Shown in pieces: positions 18,062 through 26,610 of a DNA stretch of 64,000 nt. Every line of letters starts with the position of its first letter. The stretch's first letter is position 1. The position numbers were made by a program, and so were the translations under genes. Under the pieces are notes generated by a model that saw only the letters and a program-made list of their open reading frames with translations, ran no database searches and was not told the DNA's origin. Source of the DNA: Erwinia sp050410775 (lineage in GTDB: Bacteria > Pseudomonadota > Gammaproteobacteria > Enterobacterales > Enterobacteriaceae). The DNA is taken from NCBI RefSeq assembly GCF_050410775.1, contig NZ_CP191229.1. One strand, written 5' to 3'.

Positions 18062-19542
18062 ACTTACGTACGCTTCGTCAGGATATTCCTGCCGGCCTTG
18101 TCGTCTTTCTTGTCGCTCTGCCGCTCTGTCTGGGCATTGCTCAGGCCAGCGGCCTTCCGCCCTTCGTCGGGCTGCTGACCGGGGTGATTGGCGGGCTGGT
18201 CGTCACCACTTTCAGCCCGTCAAAATTCGCCGTCAGCGGACCAGCAGCCGGCCTGGTCACCATCGTGACCGGCGCCATTGAAACGCTTGGCTCTTTCTCC
18301 GCACTGCTGTTTGCGCTGATGGTGGCCGGCGTGCTGCAATTCCTGTTAGGGGTCGTGCGTGCCGGACGTTTTATCACCCTGGTGCCGGGCACGGTGATTA
18401 AAGGGATGCTGGCGGCAATTGGTATTCTGCTGATCATGCAGCAAATTCCCGTCGCGCTGGGCGTCTCTGAAGAGAGCGATTTAGCCACAATGTTAACGGG
18501 CAGCGCCTTCAGCGTCTCACTGCCTGCTATCGCGGTTTCCGCTATTGGCCTGTTTATCTTGTGGTTCTGGTCAACATCGACGGTAAAAAGCATCAAGGCG
18601 CTGAGCTGGATACCGGGCCCGCTGATGGCCGTCCTGTTTGGCTGTATGGTGACCCTGATCGGCGGCAGTTTCTTTCCGGGCGTGGTCAGCAACCTGACGC
18701 GAATTTCCCTGCCTGAATTCAACAGCATCCAGGCGCTGATCGGCGAGGTTGAACGGCCAGACTGGTCGGTATGGCAGAATCCGGCGGTCTATGTCGTCGC
18801 GGTGACGCTGGCGATTGTCGCCAGTCTGGAAACCTTACTGAGTCAGGAGGCCCTGAAGAAACTACGGCCCCAGAATCCGGCACCTTCTCCGGATAAAGAG
18901 ATGCGCGCACAGGGGATCGGTAACCTGATGAGCGGCTTCCTCGGCGGGCTGCCGATCACTGCCGTGATCGTGCGCAGCTCCGTTAACGTCAGCGCAGGCG
19001 CGCAGAGTAAAATTTCGATTCTTATTCATGGCGTGCTGTTACTGGTGTGTGGGATATTCTTCAGTCACTTACTGAACGCCATTCCCCTGGCGAGCCTGGC
19101 GGCGGTCCTGCTCTACACCGGCTATAAGCTGGCTACGCCGCGACTCTTTGTTGAGCATTTCCGCAAGGGCGCGCAGCAGTATGTGCCGTTCCTCGCGACC
19201 ATTGGCGGCATTCTGGTGTTCGGGATGCTGGCGGGGATTGGGATTGGACTGGCAACGCAAATCCTTTTCAGCATCTATAAAAGTCACCGCAATGCGCTGG
19301 TGCTGACCCGCTATGACGATCATTTTGTCCTGCGCTTTCAGCAGAACCTGACGTTTATGCATAATCCCCGCCTGAAAGGGTTACTGGAGGAGATCCCGGC
19401 AAACAGCGTGGTGATTGTCGACCATGACAATGCCGAATATATCGATCCCGATGTCAAAGCGGTGCTTCAGGATTTTGGCGAAGGCGCCCGCAAGCGCGGC
19501 ATCGTTCTGAATCAGTGGCCGGTTAAGCTGACGCCGGCATAA
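18058..19542 (+). CDS. SulP-family anion transporter, probable bicarbonate permease
   Basis: A 494-residue SulP (SLC26) inner-membrane transporter with about twelve membrane segments. It begins with the family motif DIPAGLVVFLVALPLCLGIAQASG and carries the FAVSGPAAGLV substrate-site stretch near residues 57-67. The C-terminal cytoplasmic part (about 405-494) is a short STAS-like domain. Overlap with a carbonic anhydrase gene strongly suggests bicarbonate as substrate, by analogy with BicA and natural SulP-carbonic anhydrase fusions; sulfate or dicarboxylates remain possible. Confidence 0.85.
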   Translation: MNLRTLRQDIPAGLVVFLVALPLCLGIAQASGLPPFVGLLTGVIGGLVVTTFSPSKFAVSGPAAGLVTIVTGAIETLGSFSALLFALMVAGVLQFLLGVVRAGRFITLVPGTVIKGMLAAIGILLIMQQIPVALGVSEESDLATMLTGSAFSVSLPAIAVSAIGLFILWFWSTSTVKSIKALSWIPGPLMAVLFGCMVTLIGGSFFPGVVSNLTRISLPEFNSIQALIGEVERPDWSVWQNPAVYVVAVTLAIVASLETLLSQEALKKLRPQNPAPSPDKEMRAQGIGNLMSGFLGGLPITAVIVRSSVNVSAGAQSKISILIHGVLLLVCGIFFSHLLNAIPLASLAAVLLYTGYKLATPRLFVEHFRKGAQQYVPFLATIGGILVFGMLAGIGIGLATQILFSIYKSHRNALVLTRYDDHFVLRFQQNLTFMHNPRLKGLLEEIPANSVVIVDHDNAEYIDPDVKAVLQDFGEGARKRGIVLNQWPVKLTPA

Positions 19543-19766
19543 GCCATCCTTCCCCTGACGGGACGGCTGCCTGCTGTTCAGCGAACGGCGGCACTCTTAC
19601 GGGAAGGGGGAAATCTCTCTGTCCGATCACGGTTATGCGGGCGCTTTTTGCCCGCTCTTCTCGCCTTGATATGTTCTGAACATTCCTGCAAGCGTACGCC
19701 GTCATTGCAAAACCCATGATGCGTTCTATGCTACGGAAGTTAAATTGCAGTGTTTAAGGGACAATT

Positions 19767-20876
19767 ATGAGATTCAAAGGCCTGACAAAGGGATTTTTTA
19801 TCCTGATCCTGGTTATCGTGACGGTGGCTTTTTTTGATGTTTTAGGGCCTTATTTTTCGCCTGTGCTCTGGGCGGCCATCCTCGCCGTGATTTTCCATCC
19901 CATGAAGTCCCGCCTCAGAACCCACCTCGGTGAACGAAACGGCCTGGCGTCCCTGCTGACGGTCGCCGTGATCTGCATGATTGTGTTCACGCCGCTGGCG
20001 ATTATCGCCTCCTCAATGGCGATTGAATTTAATATCGTCTATAACAAGCTGCAAAATAATAATACCCAACTGCCGGTCGTTCTGGCGGATGTGTTGCAGC
20101 ATCTGCCGGACTGGGCAAACAGCGTGCTGGCGGATCATCAGCTCAATACGGCAGCCAGCATCCAGCAGAAGCTGTCGCAGGTTGCGTTCCAGGGCGGGCA
20201 GTATCTCGCGGGAAGCGTCTTTCTCATCGGCAGGAGCACCTTCAGCTTTACCGTTGGTTTTGGCGTCATGCTCTATCTGCTCTTTTTCCTGCTCAAGGAT
20301 GGATCTTATCTCGTCGGCCTTATTCTGGAAGCGCTGCCCCTGTCGGATTATGCCAAACACCATCTGTTTATGAAGTTTGTGGCTGTTTCGCGTGCGACGG
20401 TAAAAGGGACCCTGGTGGTCGGGGCTGTCCAGGGCACGCTGGGTGGCCTGGCGTTCTACTTTGCGGGAATAGAAGGCAGCGTACTGTGGGGCACATTGAT
20501 GGCCTTCCTGTCCCTGATCCCGGCAGTGGGTTCAGCCATTGTCTGGGTACCGGCAGCGATCTTTCTCTTCGCCACGGGCATGTTGTGGAAGGGCATCTTA
20601 CTGGTTGCCTTCTTTGTCGTGGTCGTCGGCATGGTGGACAATGTTTTGCGTCCGGTGCTGGTAGGTAAAGACACCAAAATGCCGGATTACCTGATCCTGA
20701 TTACCACGCTGGGCGGCATGGAAATTTATGGCATTAACGGTTTTGTTATTGGCCCGCTGATCGCCGCAATGTTTATCGCCTGCTGGAACCTGCTTTCCGG
20801 TCGCGATCATCGTGGCAACAGCGATGAGATCGATGAGGCGTTTATTGAGGAAGGGAAACAGCACCCGGAAGAATAA
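19767..20876 (+). CDS. AI-2E family transporter (YdiK/PerM type)
   Basis: A 369-residue AI-2E/UPF0118 family permease with six to eight membrane segments: an N-terminal pair (about 10-50), a third near 65-90, a soluble extracytoplasmic stretch (about 95-150), and a C-terminal cluster with the family PAVGSAIVWVPAAIFLF and DNVLRPVLVGKDTKMPDYLILI motifs. The acidic tail is cytoplasmic. Family members include autoinducer-2 exporters, sodium/proton antiporters and YdiK of unknown role. It is not obviously the ydiK orthologue. Transcribed alone, with its own hairpin terminator. Confidence 0.82.
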   Translation: MRFKGLTKGFFILILVIVTVAFFDVLGPYFSPVLWAAILAVIFHPMKSRLRTHLGERNGLASLLTVAVICMIVFTPLAIIASSMAIEFNIVYNKLQNNNTQLPVVLADVLQHLPDWANSVLADHQLNTAASIQQKLSQVAFQGGQYLAGSVFLIGRSTFSFTVGFGVMLYLLFFLLKDGSYLVGLILEALPLSDYAKHHLFMKFVAVSRATVKGTLVVGAVQGTLGGLAFYFAGIEGSVLWGTLMAFLSLIPAVGSAIVWVPAAIFLFATGMLWKGILLVAFFVVVVGMVDNVLRPVLVGKDTKMPDYLILITTLGGMEIYGINGFVIGPLIAAMFIACWNLLSGRDHRGNSDEIDEAFIEEGKQHPEE

Positions 20877-20901
20877 CGGCATACTCCCTTTTCTATCACA
20901 A

Positions 20902-20926
20902 TAAGAGCAGCTACGGCTGCTCTTTC
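20902..20926 (+). terminator. Terminator after the AI-2E transporter gene
   Basis: AGAGCAGC and GCTGCTCT form a stem around a TACG loop, followed by TTCACCTTCTT. A compact stem with a modest T-run, 25 bp after the stop codon. Confidence 0.55.
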
Positions 20927-21193
20927 ACCTTCTTGTGCCCGGCGTATCGCTGCTTAAAAGACCCGCAACGGACACATCTTGCCCTGCCGGAATGACAGAA
21001 ATGGATTCTGCACAATAAAATTTGTGATAGCCGGTTAATAACTCAGCAGCGTAAACCTGCCGGCGTCTGAATCGTCACGGCCCGCAGCCAGATTGTGGCG
21101 TTTACCCTGATTTTTTTACGACATTTTTACAGCGGTAAGGGTTTAATAGGGCGGCAGGATTTTTGCCAGAATAAAAATAACCGGAGCCGTGTT

Positions 21194-22669
21194 TTGCAAT
21201 TTACACCAGTGATTAACTTTCATCGTCTGCGGGTGGTGACGCACCTCTGTGGCTTTCTGGTGCTTCTCTACAGTTTTTCGATGTTGCCACCCATGCTGAT
21301 CGCCCTGATCGCGAAAGAACGCAGCTACTTTGCTTTTCTGACCACCTTTCTGACCTTTTTTACGCTCGGCGGTGGTGCCTGGCTGGCGACGAAACATGCC
21401 GGCATTCAGCTCAGAACCCGCGACGGCTTTGTGATCATCGTGCTGTTCTGGCTGCTCTTTTCCGTTATCAGCGCCATGCCGCTCTGGCTGGATGACTCTG
21501 TCGGGCTGGGCTTTGCTGACGCGCTGTTTGAAGGCGTTTCCGGCATTACCACCACGGGCGCCACGGTGGTCGGCGACGTCAGCGCGCTGCCGCATGCTTA
21601 CCTCTACTACCGGGCGCAGCTTAACTTTATCGGCGGGCTGGGCGTCATCGTCCTTGCGGTCGCGGTACTGCCGCTGCTGGGCATCGGAGGCGCAAAGCTC
21701 TACCAGTCTGAGATGCCGGGTCCTTTTAAAGAGGAGCGACTGACGCCGCGCCTGGCGGATACTTCCCGCAGCCTGTGGCTCACCTACCTGCTGCTGGGAC
21801 TGACCTGTTCTGCGGCCTATATGCTGGCCGGCATGCCGGCGTTTGACGCGCTCTGTCACGGCCTCTCTACCGTATCGCTGGGCGGCTTCTCCACCCGCAG
21901 CGAGAGTATCGGCTACTGGAACAGCTACCCGATTGAGCTGGTGGCGGGCCTCTTTTCGCTGCTCTCCGCAATCAATTTTACCGTCTGGTTCGTTGCCTTT
22001 ACCCGGCGCACGTTGCAGCCGTTCCGGCAGAATGCGGAGCTGCGTTTCTTCCTGATGGTCACGACGATCGTGGTCCTGATCACCGCCTGGCAAATCTGGC
22101 ACGCCGGCATGTATAACGTGACGGGTAGCCTGGTCCATGCCTTTTTTCTGACCAGTTCGATGATCACCGATAACGGGCTGGCAACCAGCGACTACGCCGA
22201 CTGGCCAGCGCACACCATTATGCTGCTGCTGACGGCCAGCTTTTTTGGCGGCTGTGTGGGATCAACCTGCGGCGGGATTAAGGCGCTGCGCTTTCTGGTG
22301 CTGTTCAAACAGAGCCGGCATGAGCTGCATCAGCTTTCGCACCCCCGCGCGCTGCTGAGCATCCGTATCGGCGAAAGCGTGGTAAACGAGCGCATCCTTC
22401 GTTCCGTCTGGAGCTTCTTTTTTCTTTATATGCTTTTCACCATTTTTTTCATCTGGTCGTTAAATGTAATGGGCTATGACCTGATGACCTCGTTCGCCAC
22501 CGTGGCCGCCTGCATCAATAATATGGGTCTGGGATTTGGCGAAACCGCCTCCACCTTTGGCACCCTGAGCGATGGCGCAAAATATCTGATGTGTGCGGCG
22601 ATGATTATGGGACGCCTGGAGATTTATCCGGTGTTGATCCTCTGCTCCCGTTTTTTCTGGCGGGCGTAA
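21194..22669 (+). CDS. TrkH/TrkG-type potassium uptake protein
   Basis: A 491-residue TrkH-family potassium transporter subunit. The four pore-loop glycines are present: GITTTGATV, SLGGFSTRS, MITDNGLATSD (the usual TTAGF is altered to TDNGL but keeps the glycine) and NNMGLGFG. The GSTCGGIK motif near the intramembrane gating loop is also present. A TTG start (codon reading LQFTPVINF, with CGGAG upstream) gives the family length (E. coli TrkH 483); a GTG further upstream would add 33 non-homologous residues. No trkA lies nearby, so it probably uses the chromosomal TrkA. E. coli trkH sits elsewhere, so this is likely a second paralogue comparable to TrkG. Confidence 0.85.
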   Translation: MQFTPVINFHRLRVVTHLCGFLVLLYSFSMLPPMLIALIAKERSYFAFLTTFLTFFTLGGGAWLATKHAGIQLRTRDGFVIIVLFWLLFSVISAMPLWLDDSVGLGFADALFEGVSGITTTGATVVGDVSALPHAYLYYRAQLNFIGGLGVIVLAVAVLPLLGIGGAKLYQSEMPGPFKEERLTPRLADTSRSLWLTYLLLGLTCSAAYMLAGMPAFDALCHGLSTVSLGGFSTRSESIGYWNSYPIELVAGLFSLLSAINFTVWFVAFTRRTLQPFRQNAELRFFLMVTTIVVLITAWQIWHAGMYNVTGSLVHAFFLTSSMITDNGLATSDYADWPAHTIMLLLTASFFGGCVGSTCGGIKALRFLVLFKQSRHELHQLSHPRALLSIRIGESVVNERILRSVWSFFFLYMLFTIFFIWSLNVMGYDLMTSFATVAACINNMGLGFGETASTFGTLSDGAKYLMCAAMIMGRLEIYPVLILCSRFFWRA

Positions 22670-22814
22670 GGTTGGTCAGAGGGGGCGGATAAAGGATTGC
22701 GGTACTGTTAAAAGGGCAGTAGAAAATTTTTCACCGGCCACAACCCAGACCAACCACTGGCAAGGGTGTGGTGAACGCCATCCGGATATGGCCCGATAGC
22801 TCAGCAATAAGACC

Positions 22815-23148
22815 ATGAATAATACACTCAAAATCGACGGCCATATGGCCGTCATCACCTTTGACCCTGAGATAGAAATATTTCGCGGGGAGTTTGTTGG
22901 CCTGAACGGCGGGGCTGATTTCTATGCATACAGCGTGGAAGAGTTAAAAAAGGAAGGCGCAGCCTCACTCGCCGTTTTTCTTGATGAGTGCCGTAAAGAT
23001 GGCGTTGAACCTTATAAATCTTTAAGCGGCAAGGTAACTGACGCCTGATCGGCATCAGGCGCTTGCTATCACTGCGCAGGCGCACTGTGTGTCAATCAAT
23101 GAGCTGCTAAATGAAGGCATTGATTTGGTCATCGAAAAACGCTCTTAA
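22815..23148 (+). pseudogene. hicB: hicB-type antitoxin, frameshifted
   Basis: The first frame (22815-23048) encodes the HicB core: FDPEIEIFRGEFVGLNGG, then YSVEELKKEG, FLDECRKDGVEPYKSLSGKV, and then stops early. A second frame starting at 23041 continues TPDRHQALAITAQAHCVSIN, ELLNEGIDLVIEKRS and ends at TAA 23146-23148. This is exactly the C-terminal ribbon-helix-helix DNA-binding part expected after the HicB core. The two halves are offset by one base around 23038-23041, most simply a small deletion or a one-base insertion. No hicA toxin gene was recognised upstream (145 bp to trkH) or downstream. The remnant lies 160 bp from the tRNA-Ile gene. Probably inactive as a repressor; could be a sequencing error. 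Confidence 0.8.
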
Positions 23149-23256
23149 CCGTGCATATGTAAACGGCCCTTTGCGGACAGTTTCTTCTTCGCCAGCAGGT
23201 TTTATGTTGCCAGCTAAAAATCTGCCGCCATTTTGTCGCCACTTATAATGCACCAA

Positions 23257-23285
23257 CAAAAAAGCCACCCTCTGAAAGGTGGCTT
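23257..23285 (-). terminator. Intrinsic terminator of the tRNA-Ile gene
   Basis: The minus strand reads AAGCCACC, TTTCAGA loop, GGTGGCTT and then a run of T. A perfect 8-bp stem with T-tract, 27 bp after the tRNA 3' end. Confidence 0.8.
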
Positions 23286-23311
23286 AATATCCTGATTTAA
23301 CAGGGAAAATT

Positions 23312-23388
23312 TGGTGGCCCCTACTGGACTTGAACCAGTGACCAAGCGATTATGAGTCGCGTGCTCTAACCAACTGAGCTAAGGGGCC
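23312..23388 (-). tRNA. ileX: tRNA-Ile2 (anticodon CAU, lysidine type)
   Basis: 77 bases including an encoded CCA end. Acceptor stem GGCCCCT/AGGGGCC, D-arm AGCTCAGTTGGTTAGAGC, anticodon loop CTCATAA giving CAU, T-arm with GGTTCAAGTCC. The body is almost identical to E. coli ileX, the minor isoleucine tRNA whose C34 is converted to lysidine by TilS to read AUA, rather than to tRNA-Met. Confidence 0.92.
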
Positions 23389-23616
23389 TGCGGCGCAGGA
23401 TTATAATGGAAGTTGCTGGGGCAATCCAGCGGTAAACAATCATTTGTTGAATTTTCAGGCAGAACGGGCATGCTGGAAATGGGTTAAATAACAACTGTTT
23501 CCGCCATCAGCCCGCAGCGTACAGGGCTCGATAAGGGAATAGCGGCCTCGTTAACGGGCCTGCTTTTCTGTTCTGACGGAACCCATTCATCTGCATTTTT
23601 AACGGTGGTCGCATCT

Positions 23617-24555
23617 ATGACTTACTTCACCGGCCAGCCGGAGGCGGAAATCCGTCGCCGGAAAATGGCGGCGATGATTACCCAGCTAGCACCCGATAAT
23701 GGCTATACCCAGTCGACGCTGGACGATGTCCGGTTTCTGCGATCGGACGTGCCGATCCAGCAGACGCCCGTGCTCTATGAACCGTCAATCGTCATCGTCT
23801 GCCAGGGGCGTAAGCGAGGCTTCTGGGGCGAAGAAATGTTCCTCTATGACGCACAGCATTTCCTGGTGGTCGCCGTGCCTCTTCCTTTTGTCAGCCAGAC
23901 GGAAGCGACGCTGGAGGAGCCGATGCTGGCGGTGGCGCTACGGCTGGATTTTCAGGCATTGGCGGATTTGCTGATGACGCTGGAGATCCCGGTTACCCGC
24001 AGCAATATGCCGGTGAGTATGGCTTCCACGCCTCTGGATGATCCTCTGGGGGAGAGCGTGCTTCGTTTGCTGGAGGCGCTACGCTCGCCCGAAGAAGCTC
24101 GCGTCCTGGGACCCGGCCTGTTGCGGGAAATCTATTACCGCGTACTCACCGGCGCTCAGGGAGCCACACTGCGTGCCGCGCTGGCGCAGCAGGGCTATTT
24201 TGCTCAAATCAGTCAGGCATTGCGCATGTTACAGACGCGCTATCAGGAGCGTTTTGAAGTGGCAGGTCTGGCCCGTGAGGTGGGCATGAGCGTGGCGGCA
24301 TTCCACGCTCATTTTAAAGCGATTACCCAGATGTCGCCCATACAGTACCTGAAATCTACCCGGTTACATCATGCAAGGCTGCTGATGGTCCGGGGCGGTA
24401 TTTCCGCCGCCGCGGCGTCAGCGGAGGTGGGCTATGAAAGCCCTTCACAGTTCAGCCGGGAGTTTAAGCGCTTCTTTGGCCGCAGCCCCGTTCAGGAGGC
24501 GCTTTTTATGCAGGAAATTCTGCAGCTTTCTCCCGCCGTCGGCATGGCAGGCTAA
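23617..24555 (+). CDS. AraC-family transcriptional regulator (YqhC-like)
   Basis: A 312-residue AraC-family regulator. The N-terminal AraC_N-type cupin domain (about 20-180) includes EPSIVIVCQGRKRGFWGEE and the FLVVAVPLPF stretch; the C-terminal double helix-turn-helix (about 200-300) includes GLAREVGMSVAAFHAHFK and AEVGYESPSQFSREFKRFFG. This architecture matches YqhC, which controls aldehyde reductases in E. coli, but orthology is not shown. Start chosen at MTYFTGQPE; a GTG four codons earlier is possible. It converges on a short-chain dehydrogenase, a common pairing of regulator and aldehyde/ketone-reducing target (inference). Confidence 0.85.
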   Translation: MTYFTGQPEAEIRRRKMAAMITQLAPDNGYTQSTLDDVRFLRSDVPIQQTPVLYEPSIVIVCQGRKRGFWGEEMFLYDAQHFLVVAVPLPFVSQTEATLEEPMLAVALRLDFQALADLLMTLEIPVTRSNMPVSMASTPLDDPLGESVLRLLEALRSPEEARVLGPGLLREIYYRVLTGAQGATLRAALAQQGYFAQISQALRMLQTRYQERFEVAGLAREVGMSVAAFHAHFKAITQMSPIQYLKSTRLHHARLLMVRGGISAAAASAEVGYESPSQFSREFKRFFGRSPVQEALFMQEILQLSPAVGMAG

Positions 24556-24604
24556 AGCCGGGAGAGGCTGAAACCTTCTCCCGGCCAGGCGATCTGCGCG
24601 TCGA

Positions 24605-25339
24605 TCAGTACGGGCTGCTGGTCGGGCGAATCACCATCTCACTCACGTCAACATCGTCAGGCTGGCCGATTGCCCAGGCAATTGCGCGGGCGATAGCGAG
24701 CGGATCGAGCGCCACGTTGCGAAAGGATCTCATCGCTTCGCGGGCCGTTTCGTCGGTGATGGTTTCGGCCAGTTCGGACGTCACAACGCCTGGTGAAACA
24801 ACCGTGACGCGCAGTTTATCCGTTTCCTGCCGCAGCCCGTCCGACAGGGCGCGGACTGCGAACTTGGTGGCGCAGTAGACCGCGGCGGTAGGGGAGACGG
24901 AAAGCCCGCCGATGGACGACACGTTGATGATATGACCGTGCTGCTGCTGTTCCATCAGCGGCTGGACGGCGGCAATGCCGTGCAGCACGCCCCGGATGTT
25001 CACATCAATCATCCGATCCCACTCCGCCACTTTACGGGATGAAAGTGGGGATAGTGGCATCACACCGGCGTTATTTATCATCACGTCCAGCCCGCCAAAG
25101 CGGCGTGTTGCTTCAGCGATAAAGGCCTCCATCTGTGGCAGGCTCGTGACATCGAGCGCCATGCAGGCCGCCTCACCGCCGGCCTCCTGGATCTCAGCAA
25201 CCAGCTTTTCCAGACGTTCAGTCCGGCGCGCACCGACAAAAACTTTTGCCCCTTTCGCCGCCAGTAGGCGGGCTGTCGCCTCGCCAATGCCGCTGCTGGC
25301 ACCGGTAATCGCAACAATTTTATTGTTCAGTTCAGACAC
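24605..25339 (-). CDS. Short-chain dehydrogenase/reductase
   Basis: A 244-residue classical SDR. The cofactor motif TGASSGIGEA is at residues 12-21, with Arg residues nearby (GARRTERLEKL) suggesting NADPH preference. NNAG sits at 89-92, the catalytic serine at 141-142 and the YCATK motif gives Tyr155 and Lys159. Cytosolic oxidoreductase; substrate not predictable from sequence. It faces an AraC regulator tail to tail. A GGAA/GGAG-type ribosome site (GGGGAACTCC complement side reads AAGGAGTTCCCC) precedes the ATG. Confidence 0.9.
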   Translation of the reverse strand: MSELNNKIVAITGASSGIGEATARLLAAKGAKVFVGARRTERLEKLVAEIQEAGGEAACMALDVTSLPQMEAFIAEATRRFGGLDVMINNAGVMPLSPLSSRKVAEWDRMIDVNIRGVLHGIAAVQPLMEQQQHGHIINVSSIGGLSVSPTAAVYCATKFAVRALSDGLRQETDKLRVTVVSPGVVTSELAETITDETAREAMRSFRNVALDPLAIARAIAWAIGQPDDVDVSEMVIRPTSSPY

Positions 25340-25467
25340 GGGGAACTCCTTAACGGTTTCTGCTGAACGGCCTGTCCGTCAGCAGGAACCAGAGTAACGG
25401 CAACCCCGTCGGGTGCGAATATCCGGGGCTCTGCAAAGCTTGCCTGTTTCTCTTTGGATCTTTTAGC

Positions 25468-26028
25468 TCAGGAAATCACCGGCGGATGATAGATAGCGGC
25501 GCTCCAGTGGCGACTGCTGGCGTGTTTTTCCGCCAGCCAGCCGCTTTTGCGCAGATGGCGGGCGATCAGCTTATTCATAATGCCGTGCCCCAGTAGCAGT
25601 ACGTTGCCTCGCGCGGAGAGTTCGATCAGTTTTTCGGCGGCAAGGGCGGCGCGCTGCTCCGCCTGCCGTAAAGACTCAACCGAACCGGCATAGCCGCAAA
25701 GCCATAGCAGGCGCAGCAGCGCAAGCCAGAGCGTGGGCGGAAGGTGCGGATAGCCCAGCCTGATGACCGGCAGCGATACTTCGCTGAAAAGGGGATCTAT
25801 ATGCGCAGGCTCCAGCCTGAGTTTTGCCAGAGAGGAGCGGGCGCGGGGAAGAGGACTGGTGACCACATAATCTGCTATCGCCGCCAGGCGCCAGCTTTTT
25901 TCAGGGGGGAGATCCTGCACAAGGGAGAGATCGTATGCTTCACACCACTGGGACATAGCCAGCGCGGGCACCCGGCCCGGCGCATAATGATCTGGCTTAC
26001 CGTGGCGCATCAGGATGATGCTCATCAT
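25468..26028 (-). CDS. Histidine phosphatase family protein
   Basis: A 186-residue phosphoglycerate-mutase-like (histidine phosphatase) protein. The catalytic RHG motif occurs at the N-terminus (MSIILMRHGKPD) and the second histidine in LLLGHGIMNKLIARHL near residue 147. TSPLPRARSS is the usual TSPLxRAxxTA segment. Substrate unknown; the small size resembles SixA or CobC-like phosphatases. Two adjacent ATGs are possible starts, preceded by AAGG. Confidence 0.82.
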   Translation of the reverse strand: MMSIILMRHGKPDHYAPGRVPALAMSQWCEAYDLSLVQDLPPEKSWRLAAIADYVVTSPLPRARSSLAKLRLEPAHIDPLFSEVSLPVIRLGYPHLPPTLWLALLRLLWLCGYAGSVESLRQAEQRAALAAEKLIELSARGNVLLLGHGIMNKLIARHLRKSGWLAEKHASSRHWSAAIYHPPVIS

Positions 26029-26610
26029 TTTGCCTTACAGAATTTTTTTAAAAGCCTATGTGCGAAAAGCGGATAAAACAAATCGGCTGTTCTCTGGCTT
26101 CAGCATTTATGAGCGGTTGCATTACATTTCTCTGCCGCAACCGCCTGCTCAGGGCTCCAGTTCGCCCGGCAAGCCTACAGTCTGAAAAACAGCCTTTACT
26201 AAAGTTTTTTAGATTAATATCCCGGATAATTTTTCTCCGTAGCGCTTAATAGGTTATTAACTTATTGTTAATAAAGGATGCAATAATAGACTGTAAGTTG
26301 AAAATGTGAAATTTTTCTAATTTATTTTGGCGCCTGCCTTGATTTGTCTACGCGTGTAGATACAATGAGCCCGATTTAAAAATTCACCGTGCTGGATGTT
26401 TTTTGCCAGGTGAAGGTCACCCTGTTTCACGTTTTTATTTGATTGGTTCTGAAAACCAACGGACGGGAAACAGCGAAAGCGACACCCAACACCAGGGAAC
26501 CCGTTACTGACCTTTCATCACAAATCTGCAAAAGAATGTCCTCGCTGGCGAATGCAGTTGCGTATCAGGACGGCCAGGGAAGGCAAAAACGCACATAACA
26601 GGGAGTTTTT
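26029..26610. other. 582-bp interval before the MFS-LacI-nucleoside hydrolase operon
   Basis: AT-rich between about 26160 and 26420. It contains a well-formed promoter with embedded operator at 26339-26366 (separate entry), leaving an untranslated leader of about 240 bases. No convincing gene was seen; short frames in 26058-26249 have no coding character. Confidence 0.55.
26339..26366 (+). promoter_or_regulatory. Promoter with LacI-type operator in its spacer
   Basis: A -35 like TTGATT (26339-26344) and a -10 TACAAT (26361-26366) are separated by 16 bases. The spacer is filled by TCTACGCGTGTAGA (26347-26360), an imperfect palindrome (6 of 7 pairs) with a central CG, the form of LacI-family operators. 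A LacI-family gene is the second gene of the operon downstream, so it is the probable binding protein. Repression by blocking polymerase would follow from the position. Inference from sequence only. Confidence 0.6.

Noticed and set aside
22670..22814. Possible hicA toxin remnant upstream of hicB
   Set aside because: Read in all frames; a short RHPD-like stretch occurs but nothing long enough to support a HicA match.
26058..26249. 63-codon Cys/Arg-rich frame before the nucleoside operon
   Set aside because: No ribosome site and no resemblance to known small proteins.
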